Counted from the first letter of the stretch, positions 1 to 5,429 are shown. The stretch: DNA of 6,892 nt from Thermoplasmatota archaeon (GCA_022848835.1 JAJISG010000066.1:1-6892); one strand, 5' to 3'. Notes: generated by a model not told the origin, from the letters alone. Numbers and translations are program-made.

Positions 1-173
1 TCACGGACGTTCTCCACCATCTGTTCCGGTGTTGTCTCGGTCAAACGGCAGAATCGGGCAAGAACACGAAGACGCTCTCGGGCCGTGAGGGGCGAGCCTC
101 GTTTTAGATTCTCATACCATCGTTTGACGTCCCCATTACTAAGGAGGTCCTCGGATGTCGGCTCTCCGACCAT
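1..173 (-). CDS. Tyrosine recombinase/integrase, N-terminal part (runs off left edge)
   Basis: Translating the minus strand from the ATG at 173 gives 57 codons open to the window edge. Residues 15-27 read DVKRWYENLKRGS, followed by an alternating basic/hydrophobic helix (LTARERLRVLARFCRL, 29-44) and TTPEQMVE (47-54). This is the SAM-like, DNA-binding N-terminal domain typical of archaeal XerD-like site-specific recombinases, whose R-H-R-Y catalytic domain would lie outside the window. These enzymes cut and rejoin DNA through a tyrosine-DNA intermediate, either for integration of mobile elements or in chromosomal roles. A TATA-like box about 29 bases upstream and no ribosome binding site suggest a leaderless mRNA starting at this ATG; a GTG one codon upstream is possible. 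The gene lies 42 bases downstream of tRNA-Ala on the same strand, a common integrase position. Family call rests on N-terminal motifs only; whether the full gene is intact cannot be seen. Confidence 0.75.
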   Translation of the reverse strand, partial: MVGEPTSEDLLSNGDVKRWYENLKRGSPLTARERLRVLARFCRLTETTPEQMVENVR

Positions 174-197
174 CACCAATCTATATGGGATATCCTA

Positions 198-206
198 GAT
201 TTAAGG
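198..206 (-). promoter_or_regulatory. TATA-like box of the integrase gene
   Basis: CCTTAAATC on the minus strand is centred about 29 bases upstream of the ATG at 173. With the usual archaeal spacing of about 25-27 bases, transcription would begin at or next to the start codon, giving a leaderless mRNA. Predicted from spacing and composition only. Confidence 0.45.
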
Positions 207-215
207 TTTGTTTAA

Positions 216-287
216 TGGACCCAGCGGGACTTGAACCCGCGACCTCCGCCTTGCGAAGGCGGCGATCTTCCACTGATCTATGGGCCC
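216..287 (-). tRNA. tRNA-Ala (anticodon CGC)
   Basis: The minus strand folds into a complete 72-nt cloverleaf. The acceptor stem is GGGCCCA/TGGGTCC with discriminator A. The D arm is GATC-AGTGGAA-GATC, the anticodon arm CCGCC-TTCGCAA-GGCGG, and the T arm GCGGG-TTCAAGT-CCCGC. The anticodon CGC reads the alanine codon GCG. The acceptor stem carries a G3-U70 wobble pair, the major identity element for alanyl-tRNA synthetase, which independently supports the alanine call. The 3' CCA is not encoded (the discriminator is followed by TTA), as is usual in archaea, so a CCA-adding enzyme must supply it. There is no intron in the anticodon loop. The gene is followed on the same strand by an integrase gene, so its 3' half is a plausible attachment site. 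Confidence 0.97.
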
Positions 288-290
288 TTT

Positions 291-306
291 TCCATCCTAA
301 GATGGA
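291..306. repeat. 6-bp perfect inverted repeat in the tRNA-Ala promoter/leader
   Basis: TCCATC-CTAA-GATGGA is a perfect 6-bp dyad with a 4-base centre lying between the predicted TATA box and the tRNA 5' end. It overlaps the predicted transcription start, so it could be a protein binding site or a short leader hairpin, or it may be chance. Confidence 0.4.
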
Positions 307-315
307 GCTATATCC

Positions 316-323
316 CTTAAAAC
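316..323 (-). promoter_or_regulatory. TATA-like box of tRNA-Ala
   Basis: GTTTTAAG on the minus strand is centred about 32 bases upstream of the first tRNA base (287). Standard archaeal spacing places the transcription start around 293-295, leaving a leader of a few nucleotides to be removed by RNase P. Confidence 0.45.
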
Positions 324-629
324 TCCCCGCTGCCCCAGGCATTGGCCGGACGGCACGACTAGCCACTGTGGAGTCCGCCTGATAGGAGGGACATCCAAAC
401 ATCCTCTTCGTCCCCACCCGGGGCCAACGCAGTACCCCGTTACGAACAGCTCTTAACTCTCACAGCCCCTCCTCTGAAGAGCAGGCCATGACCCGCCTCC
501 TCGATCGTCTACTACCACATCAGCGGCATAAGACCAAGCATGTGGCGGCGCTGCTGTGTGGTCCTTCCGCTCTCAGCCCTACTCCCGCCAGTATTCGTGA
601 GTTGTCTCACTATGTTATCCTCAGTACAG
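324..629. other. Intergenic stretch with no supported gene
   Basis: Between the tRNA promoter and the 3' end of the transporter gene I find no convincing coding sequence and no recognisable structured RNA (no SRP, RNase P or rRNA signature). One plus-strand frame is open without a stop from about 386 to 661, but it has no start codon before 488, no ribosome binding site and no TATA-like box. It runs into the opposite-strand transporter gene and resembles no family I recognise. The stretch is best treated as non-coding or as decayed sequence. Confidence 0.5.
597..610. repeat. Small inverted repeat past the transporter stop codon
   Basis: GTGAG-TTGT-CTCAC is a perfect 5-bp dyad located 19-32 bases beyond the stop codon of the minus-strand transporter gene. 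It could form a hairpin near the transcript end, but no T-rich tract follows, so it is not called a terminator. Confidence 0.3.
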
Positions 630-1307
630 TCATAAGGCGAAATTCCAGCCTTCAAACCTGGTAAGGAGGTAGATGGCGTAACCGATGCTTAAGGCAGCCG
701 CTACTATGTTGACGACCCGTCTTACGCGCTTCTGGCCCCACTTCAGAATGGGATACGTCAGGCCGACGCCGAATACGATCATCCCCACGACCACCCCCAC
801 GCTGAAGACAGCAATACTCAGGAGGAGGCCACCGAACGAGGTCACGCCTAGGGCGATAACCAGGAGGACGAGGAGCTCATCATTGCTGGCCACTCCATGG
901 ATTATACCTATGGAGAGCATGGCACCGTGTCTACCATGCTTCCCCCAGTGCATGTGGAGGTGCTTGTGTCGCCTCTCGTCGTGTTTATGCTCATGGAGGT
1001 GGAGCACGCGGAACTCCCACATCAGTCCGAGGACCCCTATGACGATGAGCATGGCGGCCACGATGAGCTCCAGGTTAGCCAGTATGTGAGAGATGAAGAC
1101 CTCTCTGAAGACGTAGATGAGCAAGGCGATGACGGACGCGGTCAGCATGTGACCGATGGCCCAGCTGGTGCTCATCAGGCTCGTCCTTTTCAGGCTATCG
1201 CTCCGGGCTAGGAGGTTCGAGACGGCCACCAGGTGGTCTGCATCAAAGCTGTGTTTGAAGCCCAGGGCCAGGGCCAACCCCATCAGAAGGAGTAGCTCCT
1301 GCTCCAT
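630..1307 (-). CDS. NicO/UreH-type nickel/cobalt transporter
   Basis: The 225-residue product, counted from the ATG at 1307, is an integral membrane protein with about six hydrophobic helices. Near its N-terminus it carries GFKHSFDADHLVAVSN (16-31), matching the H-x4-D-H helix that defines Ni2+/Co2+ transporters of the NiCoT/NicO/UreH group and lines the metal path. A cytosol-facing or external loop at 103-127 holds ten histidines in 25 residues, as expected for metal capture. A second family-like motif, IIHGVASNDELL, follows at about 135-146. The ATG at 1307 is preferred over the longer start at 1352 because GAGGGGG at 1316-1322 lies 8 bases before it and the TATA-like box at 1358-1366 sits only a few bases from 1352. 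It is divergent from the glycoside hydrolase gene. No nickel enzyme or metal regulator is visible nearby, so direction of transport (uptake or efflux) and metal are inferred from the family only. Confidence 0.85.
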   Translation of the reverse strand: MEQELLLLMGLALALGFKHSFDADHLVAVSNLLARSDSLKRTSLMSTSWAIGHMLTASVIALLIYVFREVFISHILANLELIVAAMLIVIGVLGLMWEFRVLHLHEHKHDERRHKHLHMHWGKHGRHGAMLSIGIIHGVASNDELLVLLVIALGVTSFGGLLLSIAVFSVGVVVGMIVFGVGLTYPILKWGQKRVRRVVNIVAAALSIGYAIYLLTRFEGWNFAL

Positions 1308-1315
1308 TCCTATGT

Positions 1316-1322
1316 CCCCCTC
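1316..1322 (-). promoter_or_regulatory. Ribosome binding site deciding the transporter start
   Basis: GAGGGGG on the minus strand ends 8 bases before the ATG at 1307. It supports this internal ATG over the upstream in-frame ATG at 1352, which has no such site. Confidence 0.6.
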
Positions 1323-1357
1323 AGTAACACGATCCTGTCGACGGTAATACATCTGTC

Positions 1358-1366
1358 ACTTAAAGC
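1358..1366 (-). promoter_or_regulatory. TATA-like box of the transporter gene
   Basis: GCTTTAAGT on the minus strand predicts a transcription start near 1336, giving a leader of about 29 nt that contains the ribosome binding site. The box lies in the 152-base divergent region shared with the glycoside hydrolase gene. Confidence 0.45.
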
Positions 1367-1423
1367 CTTGACTCCCACTTCGGTATCTTTTTGCCTCAGA
1401 TCTGGGGAGACGAGGAACGGGGC

Positions 1424-1432
1424 CTTTTTATC
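1424..1432 (+). promoter_or_regulatory. TATA-like box of the GH15 gene
   Basis: CTTTTTATC is centred about 32 bases before the ATG at 1460, predicting transcription from about 1454 and an almost leaderless mRNA. Because the box lies inside the longer TTG-initiated reading frame, it argues that the longer frame is not the real gene start. Confidence 0.45.
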
Positions 1433-1459
1433 CGATGGCTCACCTCCCGACACTGCGAG

Positions 1460-3253
1460 ATGGGAGAGAGCTACGAGTACCGCGATATCGGAGACTATGG
1501 CCTCATTGGAGACATGAACTCGGCCGCTCTGGTCTCCCAGTATGGTAGCATCGATTGGCTCTGCTTTCCCCGATTTGACTCCCCAAGCGTATTCGCGGCC
1601 ATCCTCGATCCCCAGGTAGGCGGCAGGTTTACCGTCTCGGTCAGGGGGAGGCACGAGGCTGAGCAGTCATACGTGGAGGACACAAACATCCTTCGTACTC
1701 TGCTCACGACCAGCGAGGGCTCCTTGGAGGTGCTGGATTACATGCCCTGCTACCTCAAGAACGGAGAGCTGGAGGCCTTTCATGAGGTCCACCGTCGCCT
1801 GCGCTGCGTGGATGGCAGGGTGACGGCGATGGTGGAATACCAACCGCGTTTCAGGTACGGCATGGAGGGTGGGGAGATCTGGGTGGAAGAGGAGGGATGC
1901 CTGGCGAAGGGCTCCAAAGAGTGGCTGAGTATGGTCACAGACCTGAGACTGAGTCAGGGAGATGGCACGTGCACCGCAGAGGAGCCCATGACTACTGGGG
2001 ACAAGAGGTGGATGGTCCTCCGATGGAACGACGACTATCTCAGGCCGGTGGAGGAATTCAGGTCCGCGGAGAAGCTGGAGAAGACTCGGTCCTACTGGAA
2101 GGAGTGGATCAGCAGGTGTTCCTTCGAAGGTCCCTGGAAGCCCCTCGTGAGACGTTCCATGCTCGCCCTCAAGCTGATGGTCTACGAGCCCACCGGCGCT
2201 ATCATCGCCGCTCCCACCACATCTCTGCCAGAGATTCCTGAGGGAGGGAAGAACTGGGACTACCGTTTCTCTTGGCTCAGGGATTCCGCTTTCGTCCTCT
2301 CAGCCTTTCACCGCTGTGGATACGCCCGGGAGGAGCGAATGTACAGACACTGGATCATCAGGAGGTTGAGGGGCCACACTCTGGACTTGGAGAACCTCCA
2401 GATCATGTATGGCGTCGAGGGGGACGCCGAGCTCAGGGAGACCGTCCTTTCCCACCTGCGTGGTTACAAGGGCGCAACCCCTGTGAGGTCCGGGAATGCT
2501 GCCCATGGGCAGTTCCAATTAGATGTCTACGGGTCGGTCATCGACGCTCTCCACTTCGGCTATCACACGGACCGGGATATGAACGACGATGTCTGGCGGA
2601 CGGTGGAGTCCATAGCCAACTTCGTGGCTCTCAACTGGGAGAGGCCCGACAGCGGAATATGGGAGCTGCGTGAGGTCGAGAGAAAGTACGTCTATTCTCA
2701 CATAATGGCATGGGTGGCCATGGACAGGGCCGTCAAGATCGCCCGCCGTTGGGGCAACCAGCAAATGGCGGAAAAGTGGGTTAAGGTTCGTGACCTGATA
2801 TGCGAAAAGGTGTTGAAGGATGGCTTCGACAAGGAGTTGGACTCCTTCGTTCAGTACTACAGTGGAAAGGAGGTCGACGGGAGCCTCCTGATCATACCCT
2901 TGGTGGGCTTCCTCGGTGGGGATGACCCTCTATTTCTTGGGACCCTGGAGCGTATTGAGAGGGAGCTCGGGAATGGCCCCCTGATCCACAGGTTCAAGGA
3001 GGAGGGACCCGTGGAGGGGGCCTTCCTGATGCTGAGTTTCTGGCTGGTCGAGTGTCTCGTCGGTGCGGGAAAGGTGGAGGAGGCGAAGGAGGTCTTCCGG
3101 GAACTAACCCAATACGCGAACCACCTGGGTCTTTTCTCCGAAATGGCGGATTTCGACACCAAAGCCCTTCTGGGAAACTTCCCACAGGCCTTCACGCACA
3201 TGGCCCTGGTGAACGCCGCCTGGAGCCTGTCGGCGGCTGAAACAGGATCCTAG
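1460..3253 (+). CDS. GH15 glycoside hydrolase (glucoamylase/trehalase type)
   Basis: The 597-residue product has the usual two-part GH15 layout: an N-terminal beta-sandwich domain (about 1-230, opening YRDIGDYGLIGDM and SIDWLCFPRFDSPS) and a C-terminal (alpha/alpha)6 barrel. Family motifs are NWDYRFSWLRDSAF (265-278), which contains substrate-binding Arg and Asp; a GNAA...QLDVYG block (about 345-358); GIWE (general acid Glu402); and LFSEM with Glu561 as likely general base, followed by GNFPQAFTHMALVN. The enzyme hydrolyses alpha-glucosidic bonds by inversion, releasing glucose. No signal peptide or carbohydrate-binding module is present, so it should act in the cytosol on maltooligosaccharides, glycogen or trehalose; archaeal GH15 members include true trehalases, and sequence alone does not decide. 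The ATG at 1460 is chosen because the upstream TATA-like box fits it; the longer frame begins at TTG 1391. No sugar transporter or other glycan gene is adjacent. Confidence 0.92.
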   Translation: MGESYEYRDIGDYGLIGDMNSAALVSQYGSIDWLCFPRFDSPSVFAAILDPQVGGRFTVSVRGRHEAEQSYVEDTNILRTLLTTSEGSLEVLDYMPCYLKNGELEAFHEVHRRLRCVDGRVTAMVEYQPRFRYGMEGGEIWVEEEGCLAKGSKEWLSMVTDLRLSQGDGTCTAEEPMTTGDKRWMVLRWNDDYLRPVEEFRSAEKLEKTRSYWKEWISRCSFEGPWKPLVRRSMLALKLMVYEPTGAIIAAPTTSLPEIPEGGKNWDYRFSWLRDSAFVLSAFHRCGYAREERMYRHWIIRRLRGHTLDLENLQIMYGVEGDAELRETVLSHLRGYKGATPVRSGNAAHGQFQLDVYGSVIDALHFGYHTDRDMNDDVWRTVESIANFVALNWERPDSGIWELREVERKYVYSHIMAWVAMDRAVKIARRWGNQQMAEKWVKVRDLICEKVLKDGFDKELDSFVQYYSGKEVDGSLLIIPLVGFLGGDDPLFLGTLERIERELGNGPLIHRFKEEGPVEGAFLMLSFWLVECLVGAGKVEEAKEVFRELTQYANHLGLFSEMADFDTKALLGNFPQAFTHMALVNAAWSLSAAETGS

Positions 3254-3267
3254 GCTTCAGGCAGACA

Positions 3268-3283
3268 TACGCATAGCGGCGTA
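3268..3283. repeat. Short inverted repeat downstream of the GH15 gene
   Basis: TACGC-ATAGCG-GCGTA forms a 5-bp dyad 15 bases past the GH15 stop codon. A pyrimidine-rich tract follows much later (about 3360-3390) on the plus strand. Either could mark the transcript end, but neither is a strong terminator. Confidence 0.25.
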
Positions 3284-3448
3284 AGGAATGGAGGAGGGAG
3301 AGAACCTCTGAGGGAGGCTGAACTGACCCTGACTCTTGCTCTGATGTCTCTGATAGATCGCTTATCGCTTTCTGTCTTCTCCTCGCAGCCCTAGATGATC
3401 TATACACCGGAAGGCCAAGGCGAATCGACCGCCGGTGATGTCACCCTC

Positions 3449-3829
3449 CTATTCCTCTTGCCTGGGCGCGTTCTTCCAGATGGCCAGGACATTATCCTCA
3501 GGGTCCTGGAAGATTGCGAACCAGCCTTGGTTGGGGACCTCACTCTCAGGCACCAGGATCTTGCCTCCGGCCTCTTCTATTGCCTGTGAAGTCTCCTGAA
3601 TGGAATCCACCAGCAGGTAGTTCAGCACCCCGCTGGGAGTTGACTCTGTAGGAGTGAACAACCCTCCGCCGGGAGGGTTACTCGGCTCAAACAAGGTGTA
3701 GTCCATCTCGGGGACATCCTCGAACTTCCAATCGAAGACCTCCCCGTAGAACTTCTTGGCGTTCTCCCTGTTCTTACATGGTATTTCGACGTGCACAATA
3801 CTGCCAGGTTTCGGAACCTCTTCTGTCAT
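3449..3829 (-). CDS. VOC-superfamily (glyoxalase-fold) protein
   Basis: The 126-residue product has the paired beta-alpha-beta-beta-beta modules of the vicinal oxygen chelate fold. Module one opens with GSIVHVEIPC (9-18) and the helix AKKFYGEVFDW (24-34). Module two runs VLNYLLVDS (68-76), a helix TSQAIEEAGGKILVP (80-94), and the closing strand pair GWFAIFQDPEDNVLAIWK (102-119). It resembles the COG3324 group of small VOC proteins of unknown substrate rather than true glyoxalase I: one N-terminal His (13) is present, but the terminal-strand Glu metal ligand of classical members is replaced (NVLAIW). Metal binding and enzymatic activity are therefore doubtful. GGAGGG at 3835-3840 lies 5 bases before the ATG and fixes the start. 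It follows the membrane-protein gene on the same strand, but a 159-base gap with its own TATA-like box suggests separate transcription. Confidence 0.85.
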   Translation of the reverse strand: MTEEVPKPGSIVHVEIPCKNRENAKKFYGEVFDWKFEDVPEMDYTLFEPSNPPGGGLFTPTESTPSGVLNYLLVDSIQETSQAIEEAGGKILVPESEVPNQGWFAIFQDPEDNVLAIWKNAPRQEE

Positions 3830-3834
3830 CTCTT

Positions 3835-3840
3835 CCCTCC
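3835..3840 (-). promoter_or_regulatory. Ribosome binding site of the VOC gene
   Basis: GGAGGG on the minus strand is 5 bases upstream of the ATG at 3829, close to a perfect anti-SD match. It shows that this gene is translated from a led mRNA, unlike several neighbours. Confidence 0.65.
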
Positions 3841-3867
3841 GTGGGGACCCCTACTACTGTCTCGTCG

Positions 3868-3876
3868 ACTTTAAAC
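3868..3876 (-). promoter_or_regulatory. TATA-like box of the VOC gene
   Basis: GTTTAAAGT on the minus strand predicts a start near 3846 and a leader of about 17 nt that carries the GGAGGG site. It is one of the better TATA matches in the window. Confidence 0.5.
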
Positions 3877-3988
3877 CTTAGGTGTGAGGGGTCATGACGA
3901 AAAGAATGGGGACGGGCAATGCCTCTCTTCTCGTCCGGTTCCTTGGATATTCCAGTCTCACCATTCCAGGGTCCTGCCACCTTTCCAT

Positions 3989-4813
3989 TCACAAACCCAG
4001 CAGTCTGGTCAGTTGTTCAAGAAGGCTGAGCTCCATCGCCCCGCCCGAGAGGAAAGCCTGGAAAACGAAGCCGAACACCAGGATGACCCCGACGTGCGCA
4101 AGGAGAATGACTGAGGGCATGCGCCTTCCTAGCCGCATGGGCGGAATCATGAACCGCAGGATCGCTATGAAGGTCGCTGCGAGCAGAAAGCCAAAGAGGA
4201 TCGTGAAGAGCCAATCCGCTCCGAAGAGAAGTGCGTGGATCACGCCGAAAGAGGCACCGTTCGTGTAGTGCCAGAGGTAACCGCTCGTGCGCACCTTCCA
4301 TGACGGCACGCCACTCTCCTCCATGACGCTCTTGAAGGCAGGCCGAAGCAGCTTGCGCATGCTAAGCATGGGCAGCTTGGGGAACCCCTTCTCGTCCATC
4401 AGTTCGTTCGAGGGGACGCCCCGCTGGATCTGTTCGTTGACATGGCTCAAGACGGAGCTCATGACCCGCAGCTTGAGCTTCTTGTCCAGACCAAGAATCA
4501 TCGTGCCGAATCGCATAGGAAGATCCATGGGCATCCAACGGAGCAGATAGCCCGGGATGCGGATGCTGTCCAGGGCAAGGGTGGCCAGGAGTCCGGCGGC
4601 AATACCTAAGGCCACCGCTCCAAGGAGGACGCTGTTGCTCGTAGAAAAGAACAGGAGAAGGAGGACAAACACCACTAAGGCGGGGACGCCCACGAAGCGC
4701 AGGGTCTTCGTTGCGGGCAACTTCCCGAGTAAGTCCAGGAGGAGCATCTGCGAGGGGACGGCGACCACGGCCAGTGTCAATAGAACGACGGAGAAGTCCA
4801 CGACAGATGTCAC
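3989..4813 (-). CDS. Uncharacterised multi-pass membrane protein
   Basis: The 274-residue product begins with GTG at 4813, with AAGGAGAG upstream (4823-4830). I do not recognise the family. Three hydrophobic helices come first (about 5-27, 40-57, 61-81), then a soluble-looking stretch of about 95 residues rich in charged residues, including IRIPGYLLRWMPMDLPMRFG (84-103) and a helical segment with many Lys and Glu. A second membrane block follows: LWHYTNGASFGVIHALLFG (180-198), a helix through about 220 that ends in the FMIPPMRLG loop (221-229), and a final helix about 235-258 with an embedded His (AHVGVILVFGF). The WHYTNGASFG segment and PPM turn look like conserved functional elements, faintly like small archaeal/bacterial multi-pass families with an HxxNGAxFG helix. 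No secretion signal is apparent. Function is unknown; its neighbours give no clear clue. Confidence 0.75.
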   Translation of the reverse strand: MTSVVDFSVVLLTLAVVAVPSQMLLLDLLGKLPATKTLRFVGVPALVVFVLLLLFFSTSNSVLLGAVALGIAAGLLATLALDSIRIPGYLLRWMPMDLPMRFGTMILGLDKKLKLRVMSSVLSHVNEQIQRGVPSNELMDEKGFPKLPMLSMRKLLRPAFKSVMEESGVPSWKVRTSGYLWHYTNGASFGVIHALLFGADWLFTILFGFLLAATFIAILRFMIPPMRLGRRMPSVILLAHVGVILVFGFVFQAFLSGGAMELSLLEQLTRLLGL

Positions 4814-4822
4814 ATAATCACT

Positions 4823-4830
4823 CTCTCCTT
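4823..4830 (-). promoter_or_regulatory. Ribosome binding site before the GTG start
   Basis: AAGGAGAG on the minus strand is about 9-11 bases upstream of the GTG at 4813. An ATG one base away in another frame is followed at once by TGA, so GTG is the only sensible start here. Confidence 0.5.
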
Positions 4831-4850
4831 GAACATTCTATGGTGCAGCT

Positions 4851-4860
4851 GGACTTAAGG
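4851..4860 (-). promoter_or_regulatory. Weak TATA-like box of the membrane-protein gene
   Basis: CCTTAAGTCC on the minus strand would place the transcription start near 4830, just upstream of the AAGGAGAG site and the GTG start codon. The match is weak. Confidence 0.3.
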
Positions 4861-4903
4861 CTAACGACTTGGCTGGGAAACCTTCGCTCCATGCCCTATC
4901 CCC

Positions 4904-4913
4904 AGGATATCCT
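4904..4913. repeat. 10-bp palindrome AGGATATCCT
   Basis: A perfect 10-bp palindrome lies in the 244-base divergent region between the membrane-protein gene and the dodecin gene, where no other coding or RNA feature is evident. It is a possible operator. The same 8-bp core (GGATATCC) also occurs at 188-195 in the integrase leader and at 5632-5641 inside the last gene. Confidence 0.35.
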
Positions 4914-5017
4914 CCTTGGAGTTGGGAGAGGTGATCGTCCCCTTGGATTCATCTCTCACCACAATGCGCCCGAGCGGGGCGAGAGGATGGCCGTGAGCCT
5001 CTCAGAGATGGAAAGTA

Positions 5018-5026
5018 CTTATAAAG
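5018..5026 (+). promoter_or_regulatory. TATA box of the dodecin gene
   Basis: CTTATAAAG, preceded by a purine-rich stretch (GAAAGTA) that could serve as BRE, is the strongest archaeal promoter-like element in the window. It predicts transcription starting around 5045-5047, immediately before the ribosome binding site. Confidence 0.6.
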
Positions 5027-5046
5027 GTCGTTTACCATCATCCCTC

Positions 5047-5052
5047 GGAGGT
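5047..5052 (+). promoter_or_regulatory. Ribosome binding site of the dodecin gene
   Basis: GGAGGT is 5 bases before the ATG at 5058, a near-ideal site that fixes the start. Together with the strong TATA box it suggests high expression. Confidence 0.7.
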
Positions 5053-5057
5053 AAGAT

Positions 5058-5264
5058 ATGACGATTGCAAAAGTCATCGAAGTGATTGGGAGTTCTTCTG
5101 ATAGTTTCGACGACGCTGTCCGCAATGCTGTTGCCGAGGCGGCTAAGACTGTGAAAGATATCACCGGCGTGAATGTCCTCAGGATGACTGCGAAGGTGGA
5201 GGATGGCAGACTCACGGAGTTCCGAGCAAACGTGAAGATCGCCTTCGAGGTCAAGCGGAATTGA
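5058..5264 (+). CDS. Dodecin family protein
   Basis: The 68-residue product matches dodecins over its whole length: a first strand AKVIEVIGSSSDSFDDAV (4-21), one amphipathic helix (about 17-34), then two long strands through VNVLRMTAKVEDG (38-50) and LTEFRANVKIAFEV (52-65). Dodecins assemble into hollow spherical dodecamers; archaeal and many bacterial members store flavins such as riboflavin or FMN stacked between tryptophans. Here the Trp of the usual W-x-E-V motif (Trp36 in Halobacterium salinarum dodecin) aligns with Gly37, and the flavin-contacting Gln aligns with Arg56. Flavin binding in the canonical way is therefore unlikely; the Arg is reminiscent of the calcium-type dodecins of mycobacteria, from memory. 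The gene has its own strong TATA box and ribosome binding site and is divergent from the membrane-protein gene. Fold assignment is secure, ligand is not. Confidence 0.93.
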   Translation: MTIAKVIEVIGSSSDSFDDAVRNAVAEAAKTVKDITGVNVLRMTAKVEDGRLTEFRANVKIAFEVKRN

Positions 5265-5269
5265 GAGAC

Positions 5270-5286
5270 CTGACCTCAGAGGTCAG
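5270..5286. repeat. 7-bp inverted repeat after the dodecin gene
   Basis: CTGACCT-CAG-AGGTCAG is a perfect 7-bp dyad starting 5 bases after the dodecin stop codon. It could form an mRNA 3' hairpin that protects or ends the dodecin transcript, but no T tract follows. It could instead be a protein binding site upstream of the next gene. Confidence 0.45.
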
Positions 5287-5401
5287 AACATTATCAGACC
5301 TCCCCTTGCCTCTCCGCGCGCTAACAGAGAGCCATTTCGAGTCACAGACCGTGGTTTCCACAAGGAAGGGGCCTATGAGATCAGGCAATCCACGGACAAT
5401 A

Positions 5402-5410
5402 ACTTAAATC
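5402..5410 (+). promoter_or_regulatory. TATA-like box of the repeat membrane-protein gene
   Basis: ACTTAAATC is centred about 24 bases upstream of the ATG at 5430, which has no ribosome binding site. This is the spacing expected for a leaderless mRNA starting at the AUG. Confidence 0.5.
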
Positions 5411-5429
5411 GAGACGGGACCTTGACTAG

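Noticed and set aside
155..417. Open frames on both strands covering the tRNA gene (155-382 plus, 181-417 minus)
   Set aside because: They contain the well-known spurious peptides made by translating tRNA sequence (DPAGLEPATSA and its antisense counterpart AGSSPAGS) and have no initiation signals.
324..629. Possible structured RNA (SRP RNA, RNase P RNA) in the gap before the transporter
   Set aside because: None of the conserved sequence signatures of these RNAs is present on either strand.
1308..1352. Extended N-terminus of the transporter from ATG 1352
   Set aside because: The start sits only a few bases from the TATA-like box, the 15 extra residues are polar and unlike the family, and a good ribosome binding site precedes the ATG at 1307.
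1391..1459. Extended N-terminus of the GH15 gene from TTG 1391
   Set aside because: It begins with TTG, has no ribosome binding site, contains the TATA-like box, and the family homology begins only after the ATG at 1460.
3884..4268. Plus-strand open frames opposite the 3' part of the membrane-protein gene
   Set aside because: They are antisense shadows, rich in Arg and Ser, with no promoter or ribosome binding site.
4818..4892. 24-codon open frame on the minus strand upstream of the membrane-protein gene
   Set aside because: The nearest AAGGAGG is about 18 bases from its ATG, too far, and the predicted transcription start lies inside the frame.
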